Shown here: piece by piece, positions 26,893 through 37,090 of the stretch
Layout of the letters: every line of letters starts with the position of its first letter
How positions within the stretch are numbered: the first letter of the stretch is position 1
Assembly (NCBI GenBank): GCA_963781805.1
Contig: CAWAHF010000004.1
Location: forward strand, 3,224,001 to 3,288,000
Length of the DNA: 64,000 bases
Direction of reading: 5' to 3'
Source: JAFGPL01 sp963781805
GTDB lineage: Bacteria; Bacteroidota; Bacteroidia; Bacteroidales; UBA10428
Position numbers and translations under genes: made by a program
Notes under the pieces: model-generated
What the model was told of the DNA's origin: nothing
Database searches by the model: none
The model's input: only the letters and a program-made list of their open reading frames with translations

Positions 26893-28509
26893 ATGGATTT
26901 TAGGATCAACGTAAAAAAAACATTAATCCGCAGTTTTGGCAGTACCAGAAAAGAGATCCATTATTCGGTCTATATCATTTCGCTTACGCTAATGGGTATC
27001 GGACTGCCCGTATCAAGATCTCTGGTTAGCCTTTCTTTACTAAGTTTATCGTTAAACTGGCTGATTGAAGGAGATTTCAGAAGAAAATTACATGTATTTA
27101 TTACGAGGAAAAGCCTGTTATTTATATGTTCAATTTATTTCGTACATATTATTGGATTGATATACACCAATGATTTCGGTTATGCGTTCTACGATCTTCG
27201 AAAAAAGGTACCGCTCCTTGCAATTCCATTGATCGTAGGAACTACACAAAGTATTTCTGCCGAAAAAGTTAAAAATATTCTGAAATACTTTATTGCCACT
27301 GTTTTTATTGCTACGTTGATTAGTACAATTGACTATCTGTTTACCAACTCTTTCATTCTCGATACAAGACATATATCTGTTTTTATTTCACATATCAGAT
27401 TCTCACTCATGATCATCATATCCATTCTAATTAGCATCTATATGATTTTATATAATGGATTTCAGGTGACTAGGGGAGAAAAAAAAGCGCTTGCTTTTGC
27501 CGCAATTTGGTTTTCGGGATTTCTTTTTATTTTGCAATCTTTTACCGGTATCTGGATATTTATATTATCGGTTCCAATTCTATTACTTAACTGGACTTTC
27601 AGGCAAAAAAAGCTTTCGCTAATTTTTGGAGTATCAACGATCCTGCTAATTGGACTGGTGATAATTCTTTCCATTTTCTTTAAGGCTTTGAAAAAATTTT
27701 ATCCAATACCAAAAATCAATATCGAAAATCTTGATCAGTATACGGTTAATGGCAGACCTTATAAACAATACCCGAATTCTAAAATTCTTGAAAACGGTAA
27801 TTTTGTACATCTGTATATTTGTGAAGATGAACTGAGAGATTCATGGAATACCAGAAGTAACTTAAATTATGATAGTACCGACTACAAAGGACAGGAATTA
27901 AAAGAGACTCTTATCAGGTACCTGACTTCAAAAGGCCTGAGAAAAGATTCTCTGGGAGTGGCGTCTTTAAATGAGAAGGATATCAGGATGATAGAAAATG
28001 GTTATTCAAATTATATTTATGGTGAGAAGTTCAGCATTTACCCCAGAATTTATCAGTTTTTATGGGAACTTGATGTATACCGGAAAACAGGAATCTCAGG
28101 TGGCCATTCTCTTACCCAGCGAATAGAATATCAAAAGAACGGAATTGAAATTATCAAACGGAATTTCTGGATCGGAGTTGGTACAGGAGATGTAAAAACC
28201 GCATATGATAAACAATATAAAATTTCGAATTCGAAACTTGAAGAAAAATGGCGTCTCAGGGCTCACAATCAATTGCTAACTTTTTTTATAACCTTTGGCA
28301 TAATTGGATTCGCATGGATCCTTTTCAGCTATATTTTTGCCGTTATTTATGAAAAGAAACACAAAGATTTGCTAACGATGCTTTTCCTGCTTGTTGCCTT
28401 TGTTTCCATGTTCAATGAAGATACACTTGAAACACACGTGGGCATATGTTTCTTTTCGTTTTTCTTTGCAATATTTGTCTTCGGATACACCAGAAAAATT
28501 TCAGCTTAA
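26893..28509 (+). CDS. O-antigen ligase/polymerase-like membrane protein (Wzy_C type)
   Basis: A 538-residue polytopic membrane protein with about ten hydrophobic segments and one large extracytoplasmic loop (about 275-430). The end of this loop carries the typical Wzy_C features: GGHSLTQRIEYQKNGIEII, NFWIGVGTGDVKTAY and RAHNQLLTFFITFGIIG. Such proteins polymerise or ligate polysaccharide to lipid carriers. I chose ATG 26893 over an in-frame TTG at 26860. It overlaps the next gene by one base (TAATG). No sugar-synthesis genes adjoin, so the glycan is unknown. Confidence 0.78.
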   Translation: MDFRINVKKTLIRSFGSTRKEIHYSVYIISLTLMGIGLPVSRSLVSLSLLSLSLNWLIEGDFRRKLHVFITRKSLLFICSIYFVHIIGLIYTNDFGYAFYDLRKKVPLLAIPLIVGTTQSISAEKVKNILKYFIATVFIATLISTIDYLFTNSFILDTRHISVFISHIRFSLMIIISILISIYMILYNGFQVTRGEKKALAFAAIWFSGFLFILQSFTGIWIFILSVPILLLNWTFRQKKLSLIFGVSTILLIGLVIILSIFFKALKKFYPIPKINIENLDQYTVNGRPYKQYPNSKILENGNFVHLYICEDELRDSWNTRSNLNYDSTDYKGQELKETLIRYLTSKGLRKDSLGVASLNEKDIRMIENGYSNYIYGEKFSIYPRIYQFLWELDVYRKTGISGGHSLTQRIEYQKNGIEIIKRNFWIGVGTGDVKTAYDKQYKISNSKLEEKWRLRAHNQLLTFFITFGIIGFAWILFSYIFAVIYEKKHKDLLTMLFLLVAFVSMFNEDTLETHVGICFFSFFFAIFVFGYTRKISA

Positions 28510-29030
28510 TGTACACAAGCAAGTTAAACAGAACATTTTTCAGAAAAGATGTCCTTAACATAGCCCCCCAATTATTGGGAAAGATATTGGTAAGACAAAA
28601 TGGAAATTTTATCGAGAAGTTTATAATTACCGAAGTGGAAGCATACCGTGGTGAGGAAGATTTGGCTTGTCATGCTTCAAAAGGTAAAACCCAAAGAAAT
28701 AAAATTATGTACGCTGACGGCGGACATGTTTATGTATATCTTATTTACGGCATGTATTGGATGTTGAATTTTGTAACAGGCGAGACTGAAAATCCGCAGG
28801 CTGTTCTTATCAGGGGTATCGATGGATTTGATGGTCCCGGTAAAGTTACACGCAGGCTCATGATTGATGGCAGCTTTTATGGAGAGGACCTTGTGAGTTC
28901 CAACAGGATTTGGGTCGAGGATAACCAACTAAGCGGTAAAATTATTACCGGTCCAAGAATAGGAATTGAATATTCCGGTGAAATATGGAAAAACAAACCC
29001 TGGAGATTTGTACTTAATAAGAACCAGTGA
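28509..29030 (+). CDS. DNA-3-methyladenine glycosylase (AAG/MPG family)
   Basis: A 173-residue AAG-fold base-excision repair enzyme removing alkylated purines. Diagnostic: APQLLGKILVR, TEVEAYRGEEDLACHASKG with the catalytic Glu, then YADGGHVYVYLIYGMYWMLN and the later KVTRRLMIDG and GPRIGIEYSGE. I start at ATG 28509, sharing its A with the upstream TAA; an upstream in-frame start would overlap the preceding gene by 60 bases and adds residues outside the fold. Probably translationally coupled to the ligase-like gene. Confidence 0.93.
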   Translation: MYTSKLNRTFFRKDVLNIAPQLLGKILVRQNGNFIEKFIITEVEAYRGEEDLACHASKGKTQRNKIMYADGGHVYVYLIYGMYWMLNFVTGETENPQAVLIRGIDGFDGPGKVTRRLMIDGSFYGEDLVSSNRIWVEDNQLSGKIITGPRIGIEYSGEIWKNKPWRFVLNKNQ

Positions 29031-29179
29031 ATTAAGAAATTTTAACAGTTACCGGATTGATGTCATTTCGTGTATTTGGCTTATGACATGTTGTTTAAAG
29101 CCCATAATTTTTTAATATTGTTTTGCATTATTCAACAAAATTTCTCGTTCTTTGTGCTTTAATTTAATTATTTACCTGA

Positions 29180-32100
29180 ATGAAAAGATATAATCTTATC
29201 AATACTATTGCGGGTTGGGTAGTTTTTCTTGCTGCCAGTTATGTGTATTTATCCACAATAGAATCCACTGCCAGTTTTTGGGATTGTGGTGAATTTATCG
29301 CAGCCGGCTATAAGTTTGAAGTAGGACATCCTCCCGGAGCGCCATTTTTCATGCTTTTAACCAGATTGGCCTCACTCTTTGCGGGTCATGATACCACCAA
29401 AGTATCAGTCATGGTAAATTCCTTATCAGCCTTGGCCAGCGCCTTTACAATTTTGTTTCTGTTCTGGTCAATTACGCATCTTGCAAGGAAATTGATGATT
29501 AAGGAAGACGATTTCAGCATTGGTAAAATAATTGCTATTATCGGGAGTGGAGTGGTTGGAGCACTTGCTTATACATTTTCAGACTCATTCTGGTTTTCAG
29601 CGGTGGAAGGAGAGGTATATGCTACTTCCTCCCTGTTTACAGCCATAGTATTTTGGGCTATCTTAAAGTGGGAGAATAACAGCGATAAACCGCATTCAAA
29701 CAGATGGATCGTATTAATTGCCTATTTAATGGGATTATCCATTGGAGTCCATTTGTTGAATCTGCTGGCAATACCTGCCATTGTTCTTGTTTATTACTTT
29801 AAGAAATTTCCCATTTCTGGCAGAGGAATTTTTCTCGCCCTGGTTATTGCTATAATGATATTGGGAACGGTTATGTACATTATAATACCCGGTTATATAA
29901 AAATAGCTTCATGGTTTGAGCTCCTGTTTGTAAATAGTTTTGGATTACCTTACTGGTCAGGAGTCTTTTTCTATCTGATAGTTCTGATTGCATTGATAAT
30001 CTGGGGAATACATCGAACACACTTGAACTCAAAGGTTATGTTGAATACCATTTTGGTTTCGGTTGCGGCAATTCTAATTGGATATTCTTCATATACCATC
30101 ATCATCATCCGATCTATGGCAGATCCTCCAATGGATCAGAACAATCCGGGAAATCTATTTTCTCTGCTTAGTTACCTGAACAGGGATCAGTACGGAGACA
30201 GACCTCTTTTTTATGGACAGTATTTCAATGCCCAGCCCCTATCTACAAAGAATACAAAAGCTGTCTATACGCCAATCAACGGAAAATATGTAGTTACCAA
30301 TCATAAAATAAAATATGTGTATGATAAAAAATACACCACCTTTTTCCCGCGGATGTGGAGCTCAGATCCCGATCATGTTGAAGCATACATGAAATGGGCA
30401 AATATCCAGGAAAAAGACATTTACGAAGCCCGGCTTGATAATAACGGAAATGTTGTAAGAGACCAACAGGGAAATATTGTATATGATCGGACAAAACCAA
30501 AAAAAAGTCCGTCATTCGGCAAAAATCTGACTTTTTTCTTTAGATACCAGCTCGGACACATGTATTTCAGGTATTTCATGTGGAATTTTGCAGGCCGGCA
30601 AAACGACAAACAATCACAATTTAAAGAAGAAATTACCAAAGGTAACTGGATTAGCGGTATAAAATTTCTGGATGCTGCCAGACTGGGAAACCAGGATAAA
30701 TTGCCATCAAGTATGCTGAAAAGCAAAGCCCGGAATACATATTATTTGCTACCGCTGATACTTGGCCTGATTGGTGTTTTTTATCAGTATAAGAGACGAA
30801 AGGATGATTTCTGGATTGTTCTTGCACTGTTCATAATGACAGGTATTGCCATTGTTATTTATCTGAACCAGAATCCTATTCAACCCCGTGAACGGGATTA
30901 TGCTTTTGCAGGTTCCTTTTATGCCTTTGCAATATGGATTGGATTAGGAGTTCTTGCTATATATGAACTATTTGAAAAGCTACTGCCACAGTCAGTTAGT
31001 GCATACCTGTCGGGAGTTATCTGTCTATTGGCTGTACCCTATATTATGGGGAAAGAAAACTGGAACGATCATGACAGAACCGGCAGATATATGGCGCGCG
31101 ATTTTGCATACGATTATCTGAATTCATGTGCCAAAGACGCCATTCTCTTTACAAATGGAGATAATGACACATTTCCTCTGTGGTATGCACAGGAGGTAGA
31201 AGGCATCAGAACGGACGTACGTGTGATTAATCTGAGTTATCTTGGAGCCGATTGGTATATAGAGCAGATGCAAAGAAAAGTATATAAATCAGCCCCTGTG
31301 CCTTTTTCCCTTACACAGGATAAATATCTTGCCGGAAACAGAGATATCATTTATCTTATCGAACGCCTGAAAGGTTATACCGATTTAAAGCAGGCAATCG
31401 ATTTTCTGGCAGATGACAGTGACAGATCCAAGCGGATACCGAATTATGCGGAACGAATTGATTATCTTCCCAATAAACGATTCAGTATACCGGTGGATCG
31501 AGAACAGATTATCGAAGATTCGGTGGTTAGTCCAACATTCTATAATCAGATTGTCCCTGAAGTTTTATGGGATATAAATCGGAATTATGTCCTTAAAAAT
31601 CATATGATGGTGCTTGATCTTATGGCCACAAATAATTGGAAACGTCCAGTCTATTTTGCCATTACTGTCTCGAGTGACAATTACCTGAATCTGAATGATT
31701 ATTTCCAGGTTCAGGGATTGGCATACCGGGTAGTTCCTGTAAAAACCACAAGCTCTTATCCTGATATTGGGGGAATTGATACCGACATTGTATTTGAAAA
31801 TATGGTCCATAAGTTCAAATGGGGAGGAATCAACAATCCAAAAGTCTATATGGATGAAAATGTGTTACGGATGTTATCAAATTACCGGAATAATTTTTCA
31901 CGACTGGCTGAAGCTCTTATTGAGGAAGGGAAACCTGATTCCGCCAAAATTGCGTTGGATAAATGTCTTGAGGTGATGCCTGATTCCATTGTTCCATATG
32001 ATATATTTACACTGCAGGTCATTGGCGACTATTTTGCACTTCATGAAAATGACAAAGCGTTGGAAATATCTCAAAAACTTAAGGAACATGCATATGAAGA

Positions 32101-32284
32101 GCTGGATTACCTGGTTAGCCTTGATAGAAAATATTCCGATCCTCTTACGTATGAAAAGAGACTTAACCTGCATATAATAAATGAACTCGCACGATTAATG
32201 AGGGAATACAACCATGATGATCTCAGAAAAGAACTGGAAACCAGATTTCAAAATTATCTGGTGGCCTTAAATGTTGGTATTTAG
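29180..32284 (+). CDS. DUF2723 multi-spanning membrane protein (GT117-like)
   Basis: A 1034-residue protein. The N-terminal DUF2723 region has the family signature STASFWDCGEFIAAGYKFEVGHPPGAP (in parts) at about residues 28-55, an acidic-residue-containing first loop like that of GT-C glycosyltransferases, then about 12 membrane helices up to ~620. The C-terminal ~400 residues are soluble: NGDNDTFPLWYAQEVEGIRTDVRVINLSYL and a helical, TPR-like end. This family is very widespread in Bacteroidota and is thought to be a protein or lipid glycosyltransferase; the substrate is unknown. The polysaccharide deacetylase gene starts 2 bases after its stop. Confidence 0.85.
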   Translation: MKRYNLINTIAGWVVFLAASYVYLSTIESTASFWDCGEFIAAGYKFEVGHPPGAPFFMLLTRLASLFAGHDTTKVSVMVNSLSALASAFTILFLFWSITHLARKLMIKEDDFSIGKIIAIIGSGVVGALAYTFSDSFWFSAVEGEVYATSSLFTAIVFWAILKWENNSDKPHSNRWIVLIAYLMGLSIGVHLLNLLAIPAIVLVYYFKKFPISGRGIFLALVIAIMILGTVMYIIIPGYIKIASWFELLFVNSFGLPYWSGVFFYLIVLIALIIWGIHRTHLNSKVMLNTILVSVAAILIGYSSYTIIIIRSMADPPMDQNNPGNLFSLLSYLNRDQYGDRPLFYGQYFNAQPLSTKNTKAVYTPINGKYVVTNHKIKYVYDKKYTTFFPRMWSSDPDHVEAYMKWANIQEKDIYEARLDNNGNVVRDQQGNIVYDRTKPKKSPSFGKNLTFFFRYQLGHMYFRYFMWNFAGRQNDKQSQFKEEITKGNWISGIKFLDAARLGNQDKLPSSMLKSKARNTYYLLPLILGLIGVFYQYKRRKDDFWIVLALFIMTGIAIVIYLNQNPIQPRERDYAFAGSFYAFAIWIGLGVLAIYELFEKLLPQSVSAYLSGVICLLAVPYIMGKENWNDHDRTGRYMARDFAYDYLNSCAKDAILFTNGDNDTFPLWYAQEVEGIRTDVRVINLSYLGADWYIEQMQRKVYKSAPVPFSLTQDKYLAGNRDIIYLIERLKGYTDLKQAIDFLADDSDRSKRIPNYAERIDYLPNKRFSIPVDREQIIEDSVVSPTFYNQIVPEVLWDINRNYVLKNHMMVLDLMATNNWKRPVYFAITVSSDNYLNLNDYFQVQGLAYRVVPVKTTSSYPDIGGIDTDIVFENMVHKFKWGGINNPKVYMDENVLRMLSNYRNNFSRLAEALIEEGKPDSAKIALDKCLEVMPDSIVPYDIFTLQVIGDYFALHENDKALEISQKLKEHAYEELDYLVSLDRKYSDPLTYEKRLNLHIINELARLMREYNHDDLRKELETRFQNYLVALNVGI

Positions 32285-32286
32285 GA

Positions 32287-32946
32287 ATGGCTATGGTAAC
32301 CGCCAAAACTCCATACATTTTAAAAAAAATCTATTACAGCCTTATTTGGGATCTTAAAAACGGGCAGAAGGAAATTTTTCTTACGTTTGATGACGGTCCA
32401 AATCCGGAGGTTACACCTATGGTCCTTTCCATTTTGAAAGAGCATAATGCCAGGGCGACCTTCTTTTGCATCGGTCGCAATGCCGAAAGATATCCGGAAA
32501 TTATGAAGATGATTAGGGAAGATGGCCATTCATTCGGAAATCATACATATAGTCATTTAAAAGGATGGATAACCTCAAATTCGGAATATTATTCTGATAT
32601 TGAATTAGCAGGTAAGTTTATTTCCACCGATTTGTTCAGACCACCTTATGGTAAAATAAAACGCTCCCAACTAAAATATCTCAGGCAATTTTACAAAATT
32701 ATTATGTGGGATGTCATGAGCAGTGATTTTGACCATTCCATTACCAAAGAAAAATGTGTGAGAAATGTACTGGATAATATACGTCCGGGTTCAATCGTTG
32801 TTTTTCACGATTCTGAAAAATCCAAAGAAAGAATGCTTTATGCATTGCCAATTGTGCTCGAATCTCTTACCAAAATGGATTATGCTTTAAATAATATCGA
32901 TTCGGGGTTACTTCAGTCGGGATATGATTATTTAAAAACTTTCTGA
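32287..32946 (+). CDS. Polysaccharide deacetylase (NodB domain, CE4)
   Basis: A 219-residue NodB-fold hydrolase. Motifs: LTFDDGPNPE (metal-binding Asp pair, about 36-45), ATFFCIGRNAE, GNHTYSH (His-x3-His metal motif, about 83-89), FRPPYGK and IVVFHDSE. All catalytic motifs are intact. No signal peptide is evident, so it may act in the cytoplasm or be membrane-associated. It follows the DUF2723 gene by 2 bases and is presumably co-transcribed, suggesting a shared glycan pathway. Confidence 0.9.
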   Translation: MAMVTAKTPYILKKIYYSLIWDLKNGQKEIFLTFDDGPNPEVTPMVLSILKEHNARATFFCIGRNAERYPEIMKMIREDGHSFGNHTYSHLKGWITSNSEYYSDIELAGKFISTDLFRPPYGKIKRSQLKYLRQFYKIIMWDVMSSDFDHSITKEKCVRNVLDNIRPGSIVVFHDSEKSKERMLYALPIVLESLTKMDYALNNIDSGLLQSGYDYLKTF

Positions 32947-33008
32947 TTTTTCCATGGAAGGCAATTTTTAACTTCAATTCCTGTTCCGGTATATTTGTGC
33001 AAAATAGA

Positions 33009-34133
33009 TCAGTCTCTTTTCACCATTCGGGTTCCCTTTGGATGGATAGCCCGGTAGAAATATCTGAAGAAAATTGTGATCACGGTATCCGCTTTCCCTA
33101 AGATGCCTTCTGCTAATTTGAATCTGTATACTGTTTTTTGCCACCTTTCTTTCAGGGTATATGCAAGCTGTTGCTCCCTGCAGATACTTTCCAGACAATT
33201 ATAGTACAATTTTTCCAAAACGTTTTTTCTCTTCCGGGAATCAGGATAATTTTCTTTCAATGGGTACTCCAGAAGCCTGTGAATTAATAAGAGTGAAATG
33301 GCAAGATGTTTTTCCAGTCTCAACTTCCTTGCCTGTCTCTCCAAACGATCCATCGGCATTGGAAATCTTTTCATGAAAGTATAAACATCAGCCAGCCAAT
33401 GCAGACTTGCATACTGATGAACAGCGCCATGGTAACAGAGAAATAAAAAATAATTTTCCATGGAAGGTACCGGAAGGGAAATTCCATTCAATTCATAAGA
33501 CTGCAGGTTAGAAAACAGAATTTTATGATAGTGTGATGAGAAAAGTGAATTGCCAACGGGTCTGAGATGAAGATCAATATAGGTTCTGGTTTGCCGGTTA
33601 AAAAATGCCGTTTCATGTTTACCCAGGCTAAACATTTTTTTACTAAAAAACCGGTTTTGCGAAGGAAGATTGGAAATGTGGTATCCAAGTTTTGCCAGCA
33701 GTTCCGATGCTAATTGAATATCTGTGCGATGCTTCAAAAAAATGTCCAGATCCACACAAACCCTGATGCTCGCATTCCCATATAGCAGATGAGACAATTG
33801 GGGACCCTTAAGCACAATGTATTCTATTCCATGCTGATTGAATGCAGAACAAATTTTAGTAAGCTCTGATTGAAGACGTAAGGTTTTCAACATATGTTCT
33901 CTTGCCAGTATTTTTAATTCGTCTGACAATTCCGGATTCGGATTTTTAATTTGTTGACTCAGATAATTGAAAACCAAAGGAGTGATGCGGTGTTTTTCAG
34001 CCAGACCGATAAGTTTTTTGTTATCAAAACCTGTAAACATATCAATAGCCTCCTTATTCCATTCGCACTGACCGATAGCAAAGAGAAGCGCCCTGAGTTC
34101 GTTTGATATTTGTTTACCGGGATATGGTTTCAT
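33009..34133 (-). CDS. Nucleotidyltransferase-family protein of the lasso-peptide cluster
   Basis: A 374-residue protein of the large nucleotidyltransferase family (NTP_transf_5-like). The signature is LKGPQLSHLLYG at 108-119, then R124 and VDLDIF at 127-132, with the metal-binding Asp128 and Asp130. A helical C-terminal domain follows, with a YHGAVHQYASLHWLADV stretch (~240-257). Homologues are recurrent in lasso-peptide clusters that also encode HPr-kinase-like kinases, where they are proposed to act on the phosphorylated peptide. Its ATG overlaps the TGA of the cyclase gene by 4 bases, so it is the second gene of a minus-strand unit. Confidence 0.8.
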   Translation of the reverse strand: MKPYPGKQISNELRALLFAIGQCEWNKEAIDMFTGFDNKKLIGLAEKHRITPLVFNYLSQQIKNPNPELSDELKILAREHMLKTLRLQSELTKICSAFNQHGIEYIVLKGPQLSHLLYGNASIRVCVDLDIFLKHRTDIQLASELLAKLGYHISNLPSQNRFFSKKMFSLGKHETAFFNRQTRTYIDLHLRPVGNSLFSSHYHKILFSNLQSYELNGISLPVPSMENYFLFLCYHGAVHQYASLHWLADVYTFMKRFPMPMDRLERQARKLRLEKHLAISLLLIHRLLEYPLKENYPDSRKRKNVLEKLYYNCLESICREQQLAYTLKERWQKTVYRFKLAEGILGKADTVITIFFRYFYRAIHPKGTRMVKRD

Positions 34134-36037
34134 TTGTTTTCAGCTTCAGCAAACCAGTACATAATCATCAGATAATTATAGAACGCTCCCGGCATCAGGT
34201 AATTCATTTCATCCGGATTTCTTTCCAACAGCGCATCCATCCAGCTATCAAACGCTGAAAAATCAAAAACCTGTTTCAATAATTCATTGTTGGCCCACTT
34301 TTGAAAATATCCTTTAAGCAGTTCTTTATCCTTCTGTAATCTCAAATACATATGAGGGATTACCGCACCAGATTTATCACTTCTCAGCCTTATCTCCTCA
34401 GGCACTAATCCGGTAATAGCCTGCCGAAACAGATACCTATCCATTCCGGGCCGGTTCTTCATCCATGCCGGAAATGAAAGACATAATTGCAAAAGTCTGA
34501 TATCCAGTAAGGGATAGCGGTATTGTACTCCGTATTGAGCAGCGGCAGCATAGGAATATTCAAGCCGTTGTGATACGTGTTGGTGACCTATTTTTTGTAA
34601 CTGTCTTTTGGCAAGAAATAGTTCAGCTTTTCGCTCATGCTTATTGAAATACCTCTTTTTTAATTGATTCTCAGAAATAAACGAATCCAGCAATGGCAGA
34701 CGTTGTAATCTTCGATTGAGCATATCGGGTGTAAAAATTCCTGATGTAATCCTTTGATTCCTTTTTATTTTAAATTGGTAAGATAGTATGGATTTTAAAA
34801 CCTTGACCATGGCAACAGGAAACGAAGTTTTATATTTTAATGCCTGATATAAAACCTTCCATTGTTTTTCCCTGATAAAATCATTCACCGCATTCCCTGT
34901 GCGAGCCGAAACCATTTCATCCCCTCCAAATCCTGACAATAAAATTTCCGCTCCCTTTTTACCTGCCGCATCGTATATGCCCTTATTAAACATATGAAAC
35001 CGTTGCTGGGTAAAACATCCCTGGGTTTGAAGTGTATGATCAATAAGTTCGGGTAGTGAACTTTTTAATTCATTTATCTCGCACCATTTTGTATTTTTCC
35101 ATGTCAGCGCTTCCCGGATGAACTCTTTTTCATCTTTCATCACCGTACCGTGATTATCGGGAAGAGTATTGGAAAATGCGGTAAATGGGATTTTTTCTCC
35201 GGATGCAAAATCAGCAGCCACACAGGTTACCAGGCTGGAATCCAGACCTCCGCTTAACTCTGAAGCAATGTTCAATACACCTTCACAGCGAACATTTACG
35301 GCATTTATAAGCAGTTCGCGAAAGTTGTCAATATATTCGTTCCCGTTAGCATACCGAACCTGTTTGAGGATATCGGGATGCCAATATTCATCAAGCGTTA
35401 TGTTTCCATTCTTATATATAAGTCTGTGCGCAGGCGGCAATCTGTAAATCTTTTCAAAGGCTGTTTCCAACTTATCAGAAATCATGGTGACCAGGGTATC
35501 CAGCAAGTAGTTATTATTCAACCTGGGTTGACCCTCAAATACTGCATGAACCATTCTGAGCTCGGATGAAAAAATAAATCCTTCCTCTTTCGGTGCATAA
35601 AAGAATGGCCGCATTCCAATGTGATCGCGCGCACAAAAAAGTTCTTTCGCTGCCGAATCCCAGATAGCGAATGCAAAATCACCCATCAGATGGTTGACAC
35701 AGTCATAATTCCATTTTTCAAAGGCATGCATTAAGATTTCAACGTCAGTTAATTGCGTTTGTGCGTTGATTTTAGCTTGCAATTCCTTTTTGTTATACAG
35801 CGAAATATCAGCACAGATGGTTAAGTTTCCTATTTGCAGATAAGAAGATGTTCTGTAATTTTTATCCCTTTTGCTGATTTCAATCACACCCATACATCCC
35901 TCTTCTACTGCATATTCATACCACTGATGATGCACCTGGTAGATGGCTTTTGCAGCCATTTTTGCGGTATGTTCACGGGCGCTCTTCAGGTTAAGCAATC
36001 CAAATATTTCTGTTACCATAGTATGCTGATTTGACAA
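34130..36037 (-). CDS. Lasso peptide cyclase (asparagine-synthetase-like, C protein)
   Basis: A 635-residue homologue of asparagine synthetase B. In lasso pathways it adenylates an Asp or Glu side chain so that the N-terminus of the core peptide can close the ring. The N-terminal Ntn-like domain lacks Cys at position 2 (start MSNQHTM; a second Met at 7), so it should not use glutamine, as in lasso cyclases. The ATP pyrophosphatase loop SGGLDSS is intact at 262-268, followed by GFGGDEMVSAR near 375 and the RYPLLDIRLLQLCLSFP region near 515. It is divergent from the kinase gene (135-base gap) and overlaps the nucleotidyltransferase gene. Confidence 0.88.
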   Translation of the reverse strand: MSNQHTMVTEIFGLLNLKSAREHTAKMAAKAIYQVHHQWYEYAVEEGCMGVIEISKRDKNYRTSSYLQIGNLTICADISLYNKKELQAKINAQTQLTDVEILMHAFEKWNYDCVNHLMGDFAFAIWDSAAKELFCARDHIGMRPFFYAPKEEGFIFSSELRMVHAVFEGQPRLNNNYLLDTLVTMISDKLETAFEKIYRLPPAHRLIYKNGNITLDEYWHPDILKQVRYANGNEYIDNFRELLINAVNVRCEGVLNIASELSGGLDSSLVTCVAADFASGEKIPFTAFSNTLPDNHGTVMKDEKEFIREALTWKNTKWCEINELKSSLPELIDHTLQTQGCFTQQRFHMFNKGIYDAAGKKGAEILLSGFGGDEMVSARTGNAVNDFIREKQWKVLYQALKYKTSFPVAMVKVLKSILSYQFKIKRNQRITSGIFTPDMLNRRLQRLPLLDSFISENQLKKRYFNKHERKAELFLAKRQLQKIGHQHVSQRLEYSYAAAAQYGVQYRYPLLDIRLLQLCLSFPAWMKNRPGMDRYLFRQAITGLVPEEIRLRSDKSGAVIPHMYLRLQKDKELLKGYFQKWANNELLKQVFDFSAFDSWMDALLERNPDEMNYLMPGAFYNYLMIMYWFAEAENK

Positions 36038-36160
36038 ATGACATCATTAACAATAGTTTGAAATTTAATATACCCTGGAATGCACGAATAAAATCTTTAG
36101 CCATTTATAGCCATGTAAAAATCCAATCATGATTCAGGCTTAATTTATTCCCCGAATGAT

Positions 36161-36168
36161 TAATTTTG
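36161..36168 (+). promoter_or_regulatory. Candidate -7 box immediately ahead of the kinase gene
   Basis: TAATTTTG matches TAnnTTTG, only four bases before the ATG at 36173. If used, the transcript would be leaderless or nearly so. The 135-base gap also has to hold the promoter of the divergent cyclase gene, for which I see no clear consensus. Confidence 0.35.
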
Positions 36169-36172
36169 CACC

Positions 36173-37090
36173 ATGAATGTAAAGATAACAGATTATCCTT
36201 ATCGCTACAAAGCGTTTAACCTGAATGTTTTTTCACAAATACCGGTTGCCGGGCTGGAAGAACATTCCGGTGAAATGGCCGAAATTGTTATCCGGGAAGG
36301 AAGAGTTCCGGAAAACATTGAGCATCCGTTAAACAAAGGAGTCCTGTTCCAGGCGGGTGAAAATGAATTTTTACTCCATGTGGACGGGCTGGCCGGATTT
36401 TATGTGCAGGATGGTCACACCATTACGGTTGAAGTGAAAGATCCGGCTTCCCGTAATGATCTTTCAGCATTCATTCTTGGAACTGTCTTTGGCGCATTGT
36501 TGCATCAGCGGAGGCTGTTACCCTTGCATGGCAGCGCAGTGCTTTTCAACAAAAAAGGAATCATTTTTTCAGGAAATTCCGGAGCGGGAAAATCAACCCT
36601 GGCCGCCGCATTTCTTGATAAAGGAGCCAGATTGCTTGCAGACGATATTTCCCTGATAGGGTTTGAAAATGATCAGCCTCAAATTATTCCGGCATTTCCT
36701 GGCATGAAAATCTGGGAAGACAGTCTCAAAGAATTGGGAAAGAATCCCGGGAAATATATTCCAATTCGTAAAGATTTAAAAAAATATCTTTACCCTGTTG
36801 ATAAATTTCATAATCAGGCGATTACACTCCACTATATTTTTATTATATCAACGCATAATCTCGACAGCTTTGAAATAAAGGATGTTCAGGGAATTGAAAA
36901 ATTTAATGCGTTGAAAAACAATACCTATTTCTTCAAAGGAATGAATAAAACAGGGATACTTGAAAAACACTTTCAATTGTGCAACCGTCTGGCACAAAAT
37001 ATCACGGTTACGCATATTATCAGACCAAACGGCGGATTTAAAATGGAATTGTTGATGGATCACATTTCGAAAAAAATATTAACCCGGTGA
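36173..37090 (+). CDS. HPr-kinase-like peptide kinase of the lasso cluster
   Basis: A 305-residue homologue of the HPr kinase/phosphatase catalytic domain. The P-loop is SGNSGAGKST (residues 133-142, Lys140), preceded by LPLHGSAVLF (116-125) and followed by LLADDIS (155-161), the equivalent of the HPrK VADD motif. There is no N-terminal HPrK regulatory domain, and no HPr gene nearby. In the paeninodin lasso cluster a kinase of this family phosphorylates the C-terminal Ser of the precursor; the precursor encoded here also ends in Ser. Its TGA overlaps the GTG start of the sulfotransferase gene (GTGA), so the two are translationally coupled. Confidence 0.85.
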   Translation: MNVKITDYPYRYKAFNLNVFSQIPVAGLEEHSGEMAEIVIREGRVPENIEHPLNKGVLFQAGENEFLLHVDGLAGFYVQDGHTITVEVKDPASRNDLSAFILGTVFGALLHQRRLLPLHGSAVLFNKKGIIFSGNSGAGKSTLAAAFLDKGARLLADDISLIGFENDQPQIIPAFPGMKIWEDSLKELGKNPGKYIPIRKDLKKYLYPVDKFHNQAITLHYIFIISTHNLDSFEIKDVQGIEKFNALKNNTYFFKGMNKTGILEKHFQLCNRLAQNITVTHIIRPNGGFKMELLMDHISKKILTR

